Source: an uncultured delta proteobacterium (GTDB lineage Bacteria > Desulfobacterota > Desulfovibrionia > Desulfovibrionales > Desulfovibrionaceae). From it: a stretch of 64,000 bases of DNA. The stretch spans positions 592,868 through 656,867 of the forward strand of contig LT599019.1 of the NCBI GenBank assembly GCA_900079685.1, given 5' to 3'. This document shows, in pieces, positions 42,897 to 52,195 of this stretch. How positions within the stretch are numbered: the stretch's first letter is position 1; the number at the start of each line of letters is the position of its first letter. The notes under the pieces were generated by a model. It did no database searches. It was not told the origin of the DNA and was given only the letters and a program-made list of their open reading frames with translations. Both the position numbers and the translations under genes were made by a program.

Positions 42897-45800
42897 ATGA
42901 ACACTGATCTTCTGCTCGGGCTTGACGTCGGGTCAACCACGGTCAAGGCTGTCGTGTTGGACAATGACGGCGCCATTCTTTTCTCGCGGTACATGCGCCA
43001 CAACTCCGAAGTCCATGCGACCGTCGCCGCCCTCCTCTCCGAGGTCAATGAAACATTCCCGGAAACAAAATGGCGGATGTCCGTGGCCGGGTCCGGCGCC
43101 ATCACCCTGGCGGAAAAGCTGAATATTTCCTTCGTCCAGGAGGTCATCGCCTCCAGCCTCAGCATCCGTACCAGGCTCCCGGAAACGGACGTGGCCATCG
43201 AACTGGGCGGCGAGGACGCGAAACTTACCTTTTTCCGGGGGGGCCTGGACCAGCGCATGAACGAAACCTGCGCCGGCGGCACGGGCGCCTTCATCGACCA
43301 GATGGCGGCCTTCATCCAGACGGACGCCGCCGGTCTTGACGCCCTGGCCCAAAAACACACGACGATCTACCCCATTGCCTCACGCTGCGGGGTGTTCGCC
43401 AAAACCGACATCCTGCCCCTGCTCAACGAAGGCGGCTCCCGCGAGGATATCGCGGCCTCCATCATGCAGGCCGTGGTCAACCAGACCATCAGCGGGCTCG
43501 CGCGCGGCAGGGCCATTGAAGGCAAGGTGGTGTTCCTCGGCGGGCCCCTGACCTTTCTGCCGTCGCTGCGCGACCGCTTCGTCAAAACCCTCAAACTCGC
43601 TGCGGAAGATGCCCTTTTCCCGGAACACGCGGAATTTTTCGTGGCCATCGGCGCGGCGCTCCACGCCCGGGAAACCGAAGCCCGGCTGCGGCTCGACAAC
43701 ATCCTCTGGGGGCTGGAAACCTATTCCGGCAACGAGGCGGAACATACCCTGCCCGCGCTTTTCCGCGGCCCCGAAGACAAAAAGGAGTTCATCGACCGCC
43801 ACTCCAGGCAGCGGGGGGCCCGGTTGCCCCTCGATCAGGCCCACGGCAGCGCCTGGCTGGGGTTTGACAGCGGCTCCACCACCCTGAAAGCCGTGCTCAT
43901 TGACGCAAAGGGCAGGCTCCTCTACTCCTACTACGGCCCGAACAAGGGCAACCCCTTAAGCGCCGCGATCAAGGTGCTGGAAGAAATTTACGAAAAGAAA
44001 AACCCGGATCTCTTCATCGAGGCCACGGCCGTCACCGGGTACGGCAGCGCCCTTCTGAAAGCCGGTCTCTGCGCGGACATCGACGAGGTGGAAACCGTGG
44101 CCCACCTGACGGCGGCGCGGTTCTTCGAGCCGAAAGTCTCGTTCATCCTGGACATCGGCGGCCAGGACATCAAGTGCATGTACATCAAGAACGGGGCCAT
44201 CGACCAGATTCAGCTGAACGAGGCCTGCTCCGCCGGGTGCGGCTCGTTTTTGGAAAATTTCGCGGCATCATTAGGCATCTCGCTCGCCGATTTCGTGGAC
44301 CTGGCCATGAACGCGAAAAAACCCGTGGACCTCGGCACCCGCTGCACGGTGTTCATGAACTCCAAGGTCAAGCAGGCGCAGAAGGAAGGCGCGAGCGTCG
44401 CGGATATCGCGGCGGGCCTGTGCTACTCCGTCATCCGCAACGCCTGCTACAAGGTCATGAAGATCAGCAACGTGGCGGAGTTGGGCGAGCATATCGTGGT
44501 CCAGGGCGGGTCTTTCTTCAACAACGCCCTGCTCAGGGTCGTGGAGATGGAGATCAGCAAACACGTGACCCGGCCGGGCATCGCCGGCCTGATGGGCGCC
44601 TTCGGCGCGGCCCTGATAGCGTGCGAGCGCGGCAGCGAGCAGCCTCTCTCCAGGCTGATCGGGCCGGAGGAAGTGGCCTCCTTCAGCACCAAAACAGCCA
44701 CGGCCCGCTGCAAGCATTGCAGCAACAGCTGCCTGTTGACCATCACCACCTTCGCGGACAAGCGCCGCTTCATCTCCGGCAACCGCTGCGAACGGGGCAA
44801 CGACGACGCGCCGCAGAACCTGCCCAACATGTACGCTTACAAATACCGCCGCCTTTTCGAGCACTACGTCCCCCTGGACAAGGCCAAGGCGAAACGCGGC
44901 GTCATCGGCATCCCGCGCGCGCTCAACATTTTTGAAAACTATCCCCTGTGGTTCACGCTGTTCACCACCTTGGGCTACAGGGTCGAACTTTCCGCGCCGA
45001 CGTCCAAGAGCCTGTTCTTCAAAGGGTTCGAAAGCATCCCCTCGCAGACGGTCTGCTACCCCGCCAAACTTGCCCACGGGCATATCGTGGACCTTGTCGA
45101 GCGGGGCGTGGACGCCATTTTCTTCCCCTGCATCACCTTCGAACAGAAGGACTTCGACACCCAGACCAACAACTACAACTGCCCCGTGGTTACGGGATAT
45201 CCCGAACTGCTCGCCAGGAACGTCCCGGAATTGGCCCGGGCAGGCATTCCGCTTATCCACGAGTTTCTCCCCCTTTCCAAGGAAATGCTCGGCACGCGGT
45301 TAAAAGGCATTCCCTTCTTCGCCCGCATCAATTCGCATACCCTGGACCACGCCATACGCCGGGGCTTCGACGCCATGGAGGCCTTTAAAAAGGATATACG
45401 CGAGCAGGGGGAAAAGGTTCTGCGCCAGTTGAAGGAAAGCGGCACATTCGGCGTGGTCGTGACCGGGCACCCCTACCACACGGACCCCGGCGTGCACCAC
45501 GGCATCGCGGAACTCATCACCTCCTGCGGCATGGGCGTGTTGACCGAGGATTCCGTGGCCCACCTTATGCCCGACCCCGGCACGCTGCGCGTTGTGGACC
45601 AATGGACCTACCACTCGCGCCTGTACCGGGCCGGGGCGTTTGCCGCCTCCAGGGACAACCTGGCGGTTCTCCAGCTGGTCTCCTTCGGCTGCGGGCTTGA
45701 CGCCATCACCATGGACCAGCTCCAGGAAATCGTCACGGACAGGGGCAGGCTCTACGCCCAGATCAAAATTGACGAAGGCGCGAACCTCGGGCCCGCGCGC

Positions 45801-47108
45801 ATCCGTATCCGCTCGCTTTACGCGGCCTTGCGCGAGCGCAAGGACAAGAAAATGAAGGCGGACACCACCGCGTCGTTCAAGGGGTCCACGGTCTTTACCA
45901 AGGCCATGCGGAAAACCCACACCATCCTTGTGCCCCAGCTTTCGCCGATCCATTTCAACTTCATCGAGACGATCATCGAATCCGGCGGCTACAAGGTCAA
46001 GCAACTGCCCTCGGTGAACCGGGACGCCATCGACCTCGGCCTGCGGTACGTGAACAACGACGCCTGCTTCCCGGCCATCGTGATGATCGGCCAGCTTCTG
46101 CAGGCCGTGCAGAGCGGCGAATATGACCCGAACCGCATCGCCCTGCTCATTTCCGAAACCGGCGGCGGCTGCCGGGCCACCAACTATATTGCGTTCCTGC
46201 GCAAGGCGCTCGCCGATTGCGGCATGGACCACATCCCCATCATCTCGTTTTTCATCAGCGCCGGGGACGCCAAGGAATCCGGCTTCGAATTCACCGGCTC
46301 CATGCTGCGTAAAGCCATCATGGCGGCCTACTACGGCGATGCCCTCATGCGCCTGCTGCACCGGGTGCGGCCCTACGAGGCCGAGGAAGGCAGCGCCAAC
46401 GCGCTCGCCGCGGAATGGACCGAAAAGGGCAAGGAAGCGCTGAAAAAGGGCGGGGTCATCAATTTCGACAAAACCCTCTGGGCCATGATCCGCGCCTTTG
46501 ACAAGCTGCCCCTCGTCGCCGAGGAAAAGCGCAAACCCCGCGTCGGCCTTGTGGGGGAAATCATGCTCAAGTACCACCCGGACGCCAACAACGAGGCGGC
46601 CAAAATCGTGGAGCAGGAAGGCGGCGAAGCCGTGGTCCCGGACATCATGGATTTCGTGCTCTACTGCCTCTACGACCGGGTGTTCGCGTACAAGCAGCTC
46701 GCCGGGCGCTGGAGGCCGTACATCATCGGGCTTCTCAGCATCATGACGCTGGAATTCTGCCGCCTGACCATGCGTATCGGCCTGGGGTTGAGCAAGCGGT
46801 TCACGGCGCCCAGTTCCTTCCGGACCCTGCGTAAAAAAACCAAGGGCCTCATTTCCATGGGCCACCAGACCGGCGAAGGCTGGCTGCTCACGGCGGAAAT
46901 GGTCAAAATGCTGGAAGCGGACGTGCCCAACATTCTCTGCATGCAGCCCTTCGGCTGCCTGCCTAACCACATCACCGCCAAAGGCTGGCTCAAGGAACTC
47001 AAAAACCGGTTCCCCGAGGCCAACATCATGGCCGTGGATTACGACCCCGGCGCCAGCGAGGTCAACCAGATCAACCGCATCAAGCTCATGATGTCCACCG
47101 CGAAATAA
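42897..47108 (+). CDS. Fused acyl-CoA dehydratase activase (double BcrAD/BadFG ATPase with DUF2229 region)
   Basis: 1403 residues from ATG 42897. Two ASKHA ATPase domains come first: GLDVGSTTVKAVVLD at residue 8 with CAGGTGAFIDQ and a GGEDAK motif, then GFDSGSTTLKAVLID near 322 with DIGGQDIK and ACSAGCGSFLENFA. CKHCSNSC near 603 is a likely further Cys cluster, followed by a DUF2229-type region and a 2-hydroxyacyl-CoA dehydratase D-like C-terminal half. Cys residues in the ATPase domains fit a 4Fe-4S cluster at the dimer interface. Such proteins use ATP to push an electron into a partner; the partner of this fused form is unknown. Monocistronic. Confidence 0.93.
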   Translation: MNTDLLLGLDVGSTTVKAVVLDNDGAILFSRYMRHNSEVHATVAALLSEVNETFPETKWRMSVAGSGAITLAEKLNISFVQEVIASSLSIRTRLPETDVAIELGGEDAKLTFFRGGLDQRMNETCAGGTGAFIDQMAAFIQTDAAGLDALAQKHTTIYPIASRCGVFAKTDILPLLNEGGSREDIAASIMQAVVNQTISGLARGRAIEGKVVFLGGPLTFLPSLRDRFVKTLKLAAEDALFPEHAEFFVAIGAALHARETEARLRLDNILWGLETYSGNEAEHTLPALFRGPEDKKEFIDRHSRQRGARLPLDQAHGSAWLGFDSGSTTLKAVLIDAKGRLLYSYYGPNKGNPLSAAIKVLEEIYEKKNPDLFIEATAVTGYGSALLKAGLCADIDEVETVAHLTAARFFEPKVSFILDIGGQDIKCMYIKNGAIDQIQLNEACSAGCGSFLENFAASLGISLADFVDLAMNAKKPVDLGTRCTVFMNSKVKQAQKEGASVADIAAGLCYSVIRNACYKVMKISNVAELGEHIVVQGGSFFNNALLRVVEMEISKHVTRPGIAGLMGAFGAALIACERGSEQPLSRLIGPEEVASFSTKTATARCKHCSNSCLLTITTFADKRRFISGNRCERGNDDAPQNLPNMYAYKYRRLFEHYVPLDKAKAKRGVIGIPRALNIFENYPLWFTLFTTLGYRVELSAPTSKSLFFKGFESIPSQTVCYPAKLAHGHIVDLVERGVDAIFFPCITFEQKDFDTQTNNYNCPVVTGYPELLARNVPELARAGIPLIHEFLPLSKEMLGTRLKGIPFFARINSHTLDHAIRRGFDAMEAFKKDIREQGEKVLRQLKESGTFGVVVTGHPYHTDPGVHHGIAELITSCGMGVLTEDSVAHLMPDPGTLRVVDQWTYHSRLYRAGAFAASRDNLAVLQLVSFGCGLDAITMDQLQEIVTDRGRLYAQIKIDEGANLGPARIRIRSLYAALRERKDKKMKADTTASFKGSTVFTKAMRKTHTILVPQLSPIHFNFIETIIESGGYKVKQLPSVNRDAIDLGLRYVNNDACFPAIVMIGQLLQAVQSGEYDPNRIALLISETGGGCRATNYIAFLRKALADCGMDHIPIISFFISAGDAKESGFEFTGSMLRKAIMAAYYGDALMRLLHRVRPYEAEEGSANALAAEWTEKGKEALKKGGVINFDKTLWAMIRAFDKLPLVAEEKRKPRVGLVGEIMLKYHPDANNEAAKIVEQEGGEAVVPDIMDFVLYCLYDRVFAYKQLAGRWRPYIIGLLSIMTLEFCRLTMRIGLGLSKRFTAPSSFRTLRKKTKGLISMGHQTGEGWLLTAEMVKMLEADVPNILCMQPFGCLPNHITAKGWLKELKNRFPEANIMAVDYDPGASEVNQINRIKLMMSTAK

Positions 47109-47118
47109 GAACCGGGGG

Positions 47119-47760
47119 TTACCCTTGCCTCACCCCTTCCTTGGGGCAGATGTCATTCATTTCGCATGCCGCGCAGGCCGGTTTTCTGGCGTCGCACACA
47201 TCCCGGCCGAACCAGACCATGCGGTGGTTCACATTGCCCCATTCCGCGCGCGGGAAGAGGTTCATGAGGTCCTTTTCGACCGTCACCGGGTCCTTGCTGG
47301 CAGTAAGGCCGAGCCGGAGGGATATGCGGCCCACGTGCGTGTCCACGGCCAGCCCCTCGTTGATGCCGTAGGAACCCCACAGCACCACGTTGGCGGTTTT
47401 CCGGGCCACGCCCGGCAGGGTTATCAATTCTTTCATGGTCTTCGGCACCACGCCGTTAAATACTTCCGTCACGCGCTTCGCCGCGCCGATCAGGTTCTTG
47501 GCCTTGTTGTGATAAAACCCGGTGGAGCGGATAACCTCCTCCAATTCAAGTATGTCCGCTTCCGCCAGGTCGGCGGGTTGGGGCCAGCGGGCGAACAGCC
47601 CCGGTGTAACCGTGTTCACGCGCTTGTCCGTGCATTGCGCGGCCAGAACCGTGGCAACGGTAAGCTCCCAGGCGTCGTGCGCCTCAAGGTGCGTTTCCGG
47701 GTGCGGGTAGCGGGCTGCGAGACGGTGCAGGACATGGGTTGCGCGTTCTTTTTTGGTCAT
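47119..47760 (-). CDS. nth: Endonuclease III
   Basis: 213 residues. Helix-hairpin-helix LPGVARKTANVVL with the catalytic Lys, VDTHVGRI with the catalytic Asp, and the C-terminal cluster CDARKPACAACEMNDIC (C-x6-C-x2-C-x5-C) for 4Fe-4S. It removes oxidised pyrimidines from DNA. Divergent from cutA. Confidence 0.96.
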   Translation of the reverse strand: MTKKERATHVLHRLAARYPHPETHLEAHDAWELTVATVLAAQCTDKRVNTVTPGLFARWPQPADLAEADILELEEVIRSTGFYHNKAKNLIGAAKRVTEVFNGVVPKTMKELITLPGVARKTANVVLWGSYGINEGLAVDTHVGRISLRLGLTASKDPVTVEKDLMNLFPRAEWGNVNHRMVWFGRDVCDARKPACAACEMNDICPKEGVRQG

Positions 47761-47861
47761 TGAATCCTCTCGTTTTCCATTATTTTCCTTGTATAGCGCG
47801 CGTTGCCCTTCGTCGCAAGTTGCGGTACGATGCCACCTTCCATTTGCGCACCGGGGGAGCC

Positions 47862-48188
47862 ATGGACACAGAATGCCTGCTCGTGTACGTCACCATGCCG
47901 GACAAGGATTCGGCCCGGACTTTCAGCGAAACGCTTGTGCGCGAGCGTTTTGCAGCCTGCGTCAACATTCTTGACGGGGCGGAGTCCATTTACTGGTGGC
48001 AGGGCGCGCTGGAAACGGCAACGGAGGCCGTCTGTCTGTTCAAAACCACGCGCGGGCGGTTTCCCGCGTTTTTAGAAAAAGCGAAAGCGCTGCATCCCTA
48101 TGACGTGCCCTGCATCGTCGCCTGGCCGCTCGAACGGGGCAACGCGGATTTTCTCGACTGGATCGGGGCCGAAACCGCGCCCCGCTGA
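47862..48188 (+). CDS. cutA: Divalent cation tolerance protein CutA
   Basis: 108 residues from ATG 47862. VYVTMPDKDSARTFSETLV, RFAACVNIL, a YWWQG segment and the final PYDVPCIVAW match the trimeric CutA1 fold. The role in cation tolerance is an old genetic label; biochemical function is unsettled. Located 27 bp before the PfkB kinase gene. Confidence 0.93.
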   Translation: MDTECLLVYVTMPDKDSARTFSETLVRERFAACVNILDGAESIYWWQGALETATEAVCLFKTTRGRFPAFLEKAKALHPYDVPCIVAWPLERGNADFLDWIGAETAPR

Positions 48189-48215
48189 TCCGGCCCACCT
48201 CAAGGAGTATATTCT

Positions 48216-49145
48216 GTGACGCTATACATCAACGGCTCCATGGCCTATGACCGGATCATGAACTTTCCCGGCTCGTTCTCCGATTCCATCCTGCCGGACA
48301 AAATCCATATCATGAACGTGAGCTTCATGATCGAGCGCCTGGACGAAAAGCTGGGCGGCTGCGCGGGCAACATCGCCTACAGCCTCGCCGTGCTTGGCGA
48401 AAAGCCGGTCATCGTCTCCCGCGTCGGCCGCGATTTCGCCCGCTACAAGGAAAGCCTGGAAAGCCTCGGCCTGCCGCTTGACGGCATCACCCCCCTGGAG
48501 GACGAACTGACGGCCGGGGCCTACATCATCACGGACCGGAACAACAACCAGATTACGGCCTTCAACCCCGGCGCCATGCGCCATCCGGCCCCCTACAGCT
48601 TCGAGAAAGCCGGGCCCGGCGACATCATGATCGTTTCCCCCGGCAACCTGGAGGACATGCGCCGCATCCCGAAACTCTGCCGCGAAAAGGGCGCGCGGTG
48701 CATTTACGACCCCGGCCAGCAATTGCCGGTCCTCACCGGGGAAGACCTTATCAACGCCATTAACGGCAGCTACATGCTGATCTGCAACGACTACGAGTTC
48801 GAACTGATCTGCCAGAAATCCGGCAAAACGCCGGAAGACCTGCTGGCCATGGCGGAAAACATCATCGTCACCCTTGGGGAAAACGGCTCCCGCGTGCAGT
48901 GCGGCGGGAAAACCGAACTGGTCCCGGCGGTCGCGCCCAAACGGATCGCGGACCCCACCGGCGCGGGCGACGCGTACCGCTCCGGCCTGCTCAAGGGGTT
49001 GTCGCTCGGCCTTTCCGTCCTCGAATCCGCCCGCATCGGGTCCACCACGGCCTCTTTCTGCGTGGAGGCGCACGGCACGCAGGCCCCGTTCACCGCGGAA
49101 GAATGCAGAAACCGTCATCGCAACGCCTTTGGCGTCAGTTTTTAA
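48216..49145 (+). CDS. PfkB family carbohydrate/nucleoside kinase (adenosine kinase-like)
   Basis: 309 residues from GTG 48216, with AAGGAG 9 nt upstream. GGCAGNIAYSLAVLG near residue 47 and DPTGAGDAYRSG near 248 are the two PfkB signatures, the latter with the catalytic Asp. The sequence between, with a NDYEFELI segment, resembles bacterial adenosine kinase-like proteins. Exact substrate not determined. glnS follows 12 bp downstream. Confidence 0.88.
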   Translation: MTLYINGSMAYDRIMNFPGSFSDSILPDKIHIMNVSFMIERLDEKLGGCAGNIAYSLAVLGEKPVIVSRVGRDFARYKESLESLGLPLDGITPLEDELTAGAYIITDRNNNQITAFNPGAMRHPAPYSFEKAGPGDIMIVSPGNLEDMRRIPKLCREKGARCIYDPGQQLPVLTGEDLINAINGSYMLICNDYEFELICQKSGKTPEDLLAMAENIIVTLGENGSRVQCGGKTELVPAVAPKRIADPTGAGDAYRSGLLKGLSLGLSVLESARIGSTTASFCVEAHGTQAPFTAEECRNRHRNAFGVSF

Positions 49146-49157
49146 GGAGCCTCGTCC

Positions 49158-50897
49158 ATGACCACCGAGACTACTCCCGACATGACCGGGAACGAGAGCG
49201 GCGCGGGCCCCAAAGACTTTATCCGCGTCAAAATTGAAGAGGACAACGCTTCCGGCAAGTACGGCAAACGCGTGCACACGCGCTTCCCGCCGGAACCCAA
49301 CGGGTACCTGCACATAGGCCACGCCAAATCCATCTGCCTGAACTTCGGCGTGGCCAGGGAATACGGCGGCACGTGCAACCTGCGCTTTGACGATACCAAC
49401 CCGGTGAAAGAAGACGTGGAGTACGTCGAATCCATCAAGAACGACGTGCGCTGGCTCGGCTTTTCCTGGGAAGGGCACGAATTGTACGCCTCCGACTATT
49501 TCGGCAAACTCTACGAATTCGCCGAGACGCTCATCCGGAACGGCAAAGCCTTTGTGGACAGCCAGAGCGCCGAGGAAATCCACGCGACGCGCGGCACCCT
49601 GACCGAACCGGGTAAAAATAGCCCCTACCGGGACCGGAGCGAAGCGGAAAACCTCGACCTCTTCAACCGTATGAAAGCCGGGGAATTCCCCGACGGCGCG
49701 CATGTGCTCCGGGCGAAAATAGACATGGCCTCGCCCAACGTCATGATGCGCGACCCGGTCTTGTACCGCATTCGCCACGCGCATCACCACAGAACCGGCG
49801 ACACATGGTGCATCTACCCCATGTACGACTTCGCGCACTGTCTTTCCGACTCCATCGAGGGCATTACCCATTCCCTCTGCACATTGGAATTCGAGAACAA
49901 CCGCGAGTTGTACAACTGGCTTCTCGCGGCCGTGGGCGTGCCCACACCCCGGCCCGAGCAGACGGAATTCGCCCGGCTTAACGTCACGCACATGGTGCTT
50001 TCCAAGCGCAAGCTCATCCAGCTCGTCCGGGAAGGCCATGTCGCGGGCTGGGACGACCCGCGCATGCCCACGCTCTCCGGCCTGCGCCGCAAAGGGTACC
50101 CGCCGGAAGCCATCCGCGATTTCTGCAACCGGGTGGGGGTGGCGAGAGCCGCCGGCACGGTTGTGGAATACAGCCTGCTGGAATTTTGCGTGCGCGAGCG
50201 GCTCAACGCCATCTGCTCCCGGGTGATGGCCGTTCTCGACCCCGTCAAGATCGTCATCGAGAACTACCCCGAAGACCGGGTGGAATGGTTTGACATGCCC
50301 TATTTCCCCAAGGAAGGCGGCGGCACGCCCGAGGGCCACGCCGGGCCGGAAAGCCGTAAGGTGCCTTTCGGCCGCGAATTGTATATCGAGCGCGAGGATT
50401 TCCTCGAGGACGCGCCCAAGAAATTCTTCCGTCTCGCGCCGGGCAAGGAAGTGCGCTTACGCTACGCCTATTACGTCACCTGCACCGGGGTCGTCAAAAA
50501 CGCGGCCGGGGAGATCACGGAAATACGCTGCACGTACGACCCGGCAACCAAAGGCGGGGACAGCCCGGACGGCCGCAAGGTCAAGGGCACGCTTCACTGG
50601 GTTGCCGCGAGCCACGCCCTGCCCGTGGAAACGCGCTTGTATGAACACCTGTTCGGCGCGTCTGAAGCGGATATCCCCGAAGGCGGCACCTTCCTGGACG
50701 GGATCAACCCGGATTCCCTCCGCGTCGTGACCGCCATGGCCGAGCCCGCCGTGGCCGACGTCAAAGCCGGGGACCGCGTGCAGTTCGAGCGGCTCGGCTA
50801 TTTCCGCGCGGACGAGGATTCCGCTCCGGGCAAACCCGTGTTCAACCGGACCGCCACCCTCAAGGACTCCTGGGCCAAGGAAGCGAAAAAGGAATAA
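49158..50897 (+). CDS. glnS: Glutaminyl-tRNA synthetase
   Basis: 579 residues. [20 protein letters not shown] holds the HIGH motif, [14 protein letters not shown] follows, and [11 protein letters not shown] is the KMSKS-equivalent. The C-terminal anticodon-binding beta barrels run from about 340 on, with a [12 protein letters not shown] segment. This gives direct charging of tRNA-Gln. Followed by an unusual nested palindrome and a long hairpin. Confidence 0.97.
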   Translation: MTTETTPDMTGNESGAGPKDFIRVKIEEDNASGKYGKRVHTRFPPEPNGYLHIGHAKSICLNFGVAREYGGTCNLRFDDTNPVKEDVEYVESIKNDVRWLGFSWEGHELYASDYFGKLYEFAETLIRNGKAFVDSQSAEEIHATRGTLTEPGKNSPYRDRSEAENLDLFNRMKAGEFPDGAHVLRAKIDMASPNVMMRDPVLYRIRHAHHHRTGDTWCIYPMYDFAHCLSDSIEGITHSLCTLEFENNRELYNWLLAAVGVPTPRPEQTEFARLNVTHMVLSKRKLIQLVREGHVAGWDDPRMPTLSGLRRKGYPPEAIRDFCNRVGVARAAGTVVEYSLLEFCVRERLNAICSRVMAVLDPVKIVIENYPEDRVEWFDMPYFPKEGGGTPEGHAGPESRKVPFGRELYIEREDFLEDAPKKFFRLAPGKEVRLRYAYYVTCTGVVKNAAGEITEIRCTYDPATKGGDSPDGRKVKGTLHWVAASHALPVETRLYEHLFGASEADIPEGGTFLDGINPDSLRVVTAMAEPAVADVKAGDRVQFERLGYFRADEDSAPGKPVFNRTATLKDSWAKEAKKE

Positions 50898-50900
50898 GAA

Positions 50901-50950
50901 CCGGGGGAAGGGACCACAAGGGGCGCGCCCCTTGAGGTCCCTTCCCCCGG
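50901..50950. repeat. Nested perfect palindromes after glnS
   Basis: Outer arms 50901-50915 and 50936-50950 are a perfect 15-bp inverted repeat; inside them, 50918-50933 is itself a 16-bp perfect palindrome centred on GGCGCGCC. It starts 3 bp after the glnS stop and has no T-run. Confidence 0.75.
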
Positions 50951-51085
50951 ACCCCCATCCCCCTTATCCGCGTTTGGGGTTGGGATGCGCGGTTTATCGA
51001 GAGCCTCGCACGTGGTACTCGCGTTCAAGTTCCCGCACTGTATGCGCGTCCCCGATGGGTGCAGGGGTCACCCCTGCCCGCCGGA

Positions 51086-51150
51086 GGCATAAAGCCATAA
51101 AAAAATCGCCCGCAAGCCAGTTGCGGGCGATTTTTTTATGGCTTTATGCC
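51086..51150. terminator. Very long bidirectional terminator (30-bp perfect stem)
   Basis: 51086-51115 pairs perfectly with 51121-51150 around a 5-nt loop. The stem contains a GC core CGCCCGCAA and A7/T7 tracts on both sides, so it can stop transcription from glnS and from the minus-strand lipoprotein operon. Confidence 0.85.
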
Positions 51151-51154
51151 GGGC

Positions 51155-51673
51155 TTACTTCTTGAACAGGGTCAGGTCGTCGGACCACTGGCCCTTGAGT
51201 TCGCCGGAAAGCGTGTACAGCTTCATCACCATGGTATAGTCGACCTTTTTGCGGCCGTCAGGAGCGCGGTTAACGATGCTGGAGATTTCCGGGTTCACGA
51301 TATAGTCGAAGGAGGTGGCGGAAGTATCCAGCACGCGCACCTGGCCGGAATTGAGGAGAACTTCCTGGATGCGGCCGTAGATATCGCTGACGCGCAGGTT
51401 TTCGTCATGCGTGTTCTGGCGGATGTCGCCGAGCACAAGCCGGGGCGGCTTTTTGGCTTTGGCGAAGATCGGGGAAGCCAGCATTTTGTTGGTGAGGTTT
51501 TCCGCGAAGGCGATGATGTCGGAAAGGTCGATGTTGGTGTTCATCTTCGTGCGGTCCGAGGAATCCATGATGGACACGTCGCCCTGGGAGCCGAACATCG
51601 CCGAGTTGCAGCCGGCAAGCCCGAAAACGCCGATCAGGCCAAGAAGAACAAGTTTCGCAAAAGTGTTTCGCAT
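51155..51673 (-). CDS. LpoB-like outer-membrane lipoprotein (penicillin-binding protein activator family)
   Basis: 172 residues. Signal peptide with lipobox LAGC (Cys22). The mature domain has PPRLVLGDIRQNTHDENLRVSDIYG and SATSFDYIVNPEISSIV, matching the CsgG/LpoB-type fold of LpoB. LpoB activates PBP1B in enterobacteria; here the role is inferred from family only. Last gene of the six-gene envelope cluster and 61 bp after the YcfL-like gene. Confidence 0.8.
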   Translation of the reverse strand: MRNTFAKLVLLGLIGVFGLAGCNSAMFGSQGDVSIMDSSDRTKMNTNIDLSDIIAFAENLTNKMLASPIFAKAKKPPRLVLGDIRQNTHDENLRVSDIYGRIQEVLLNSGQVRVLDTSATSFDYIVNPEISSIVNRAPDGRKKVDYTMVMKLYTLSGELKGQWSDDLTLFKK

Positions 51674-51733
51674 CGAAATACTCCTTTTATCGTTTGATCC
51701 CCCGCGCGGCGGCGCCGCGCGGGGAAAGCCGGG

Positions 51734-52186
51734 CTATTTTTTCTCGGCGGGTTTCTGATACAGGGGCGACATCGGCAACTGCACCGTGAATTCAACGGTT
51801 TTGGCTTCCGGCACCTTGGCCATGTTGATGAGTGGCTTCACCGCGTTGGGCGCGAGGGTCACCCGGTTCCAGGCGGGCGTCTGCATGACGGGCATGCCGT
51901 TCTGCTCGAGCCAGCGGAACTGGTACTCCAACACAAAGGTGTCGCTCGACGTGTTCTGCAGGGTGACCGAGCATTTGGCCAGGTTGCCGCTGTCGTCAAG
52001 GGCCTTACGAATGACGTGGACCTTGCTGTTGAGTTCCTCGTTGCCGTAGATGACCATGATCCGGAAATCCGTGTCGTCGACCTGGCCCGTCGCTATCACG
52101 CTGTGCGGGCCGCCGGCCGTTCCGCCGCCGTTGCACCCGGCCACGGCAAGGCAGAGAAGCGTAAGCGCTATGAGTAAATGGCGCAT
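51734..52186 (-). CDS. YcfL-family lipoprotein
   Basis: 150 residues with a lipobox VAGC (Cys18). The domain after it, with ITLQNTSSD-like (VTLQNTSSDTFVLEYQFRWLEQNG) and a WNRVTLAPNAVKPL segment, is typical of YcfL/DUF1425. In E. coli ycfL stands directly upstream of lpoB, and the same pair order is seen here. Confidence 0.8.
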   Translation of the reverse strand: MRHLLIALTLLCLAVAGCNGGGTAGGPHSVIATGQVDDTDFRIMVIYGNEELNSKVHVIRKALDDSGNLAKCSVTLQNTSSDTFVLEYQFRWLEQNGMPVMQTPAWNRVTLAPNAVKPLINMAKVPEAKTVEFTVQLPMSPLYQKPAEKK

Positions 52187-52195
52187 GTCATTCTC

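Noticed and set aside
48222-50339. 705-codon minus-strand ORF opposite the PfkB kinase and glnS genes
   Set aside because: Shadow of two well-identified plus-strand genes, no ribosome-binding site.
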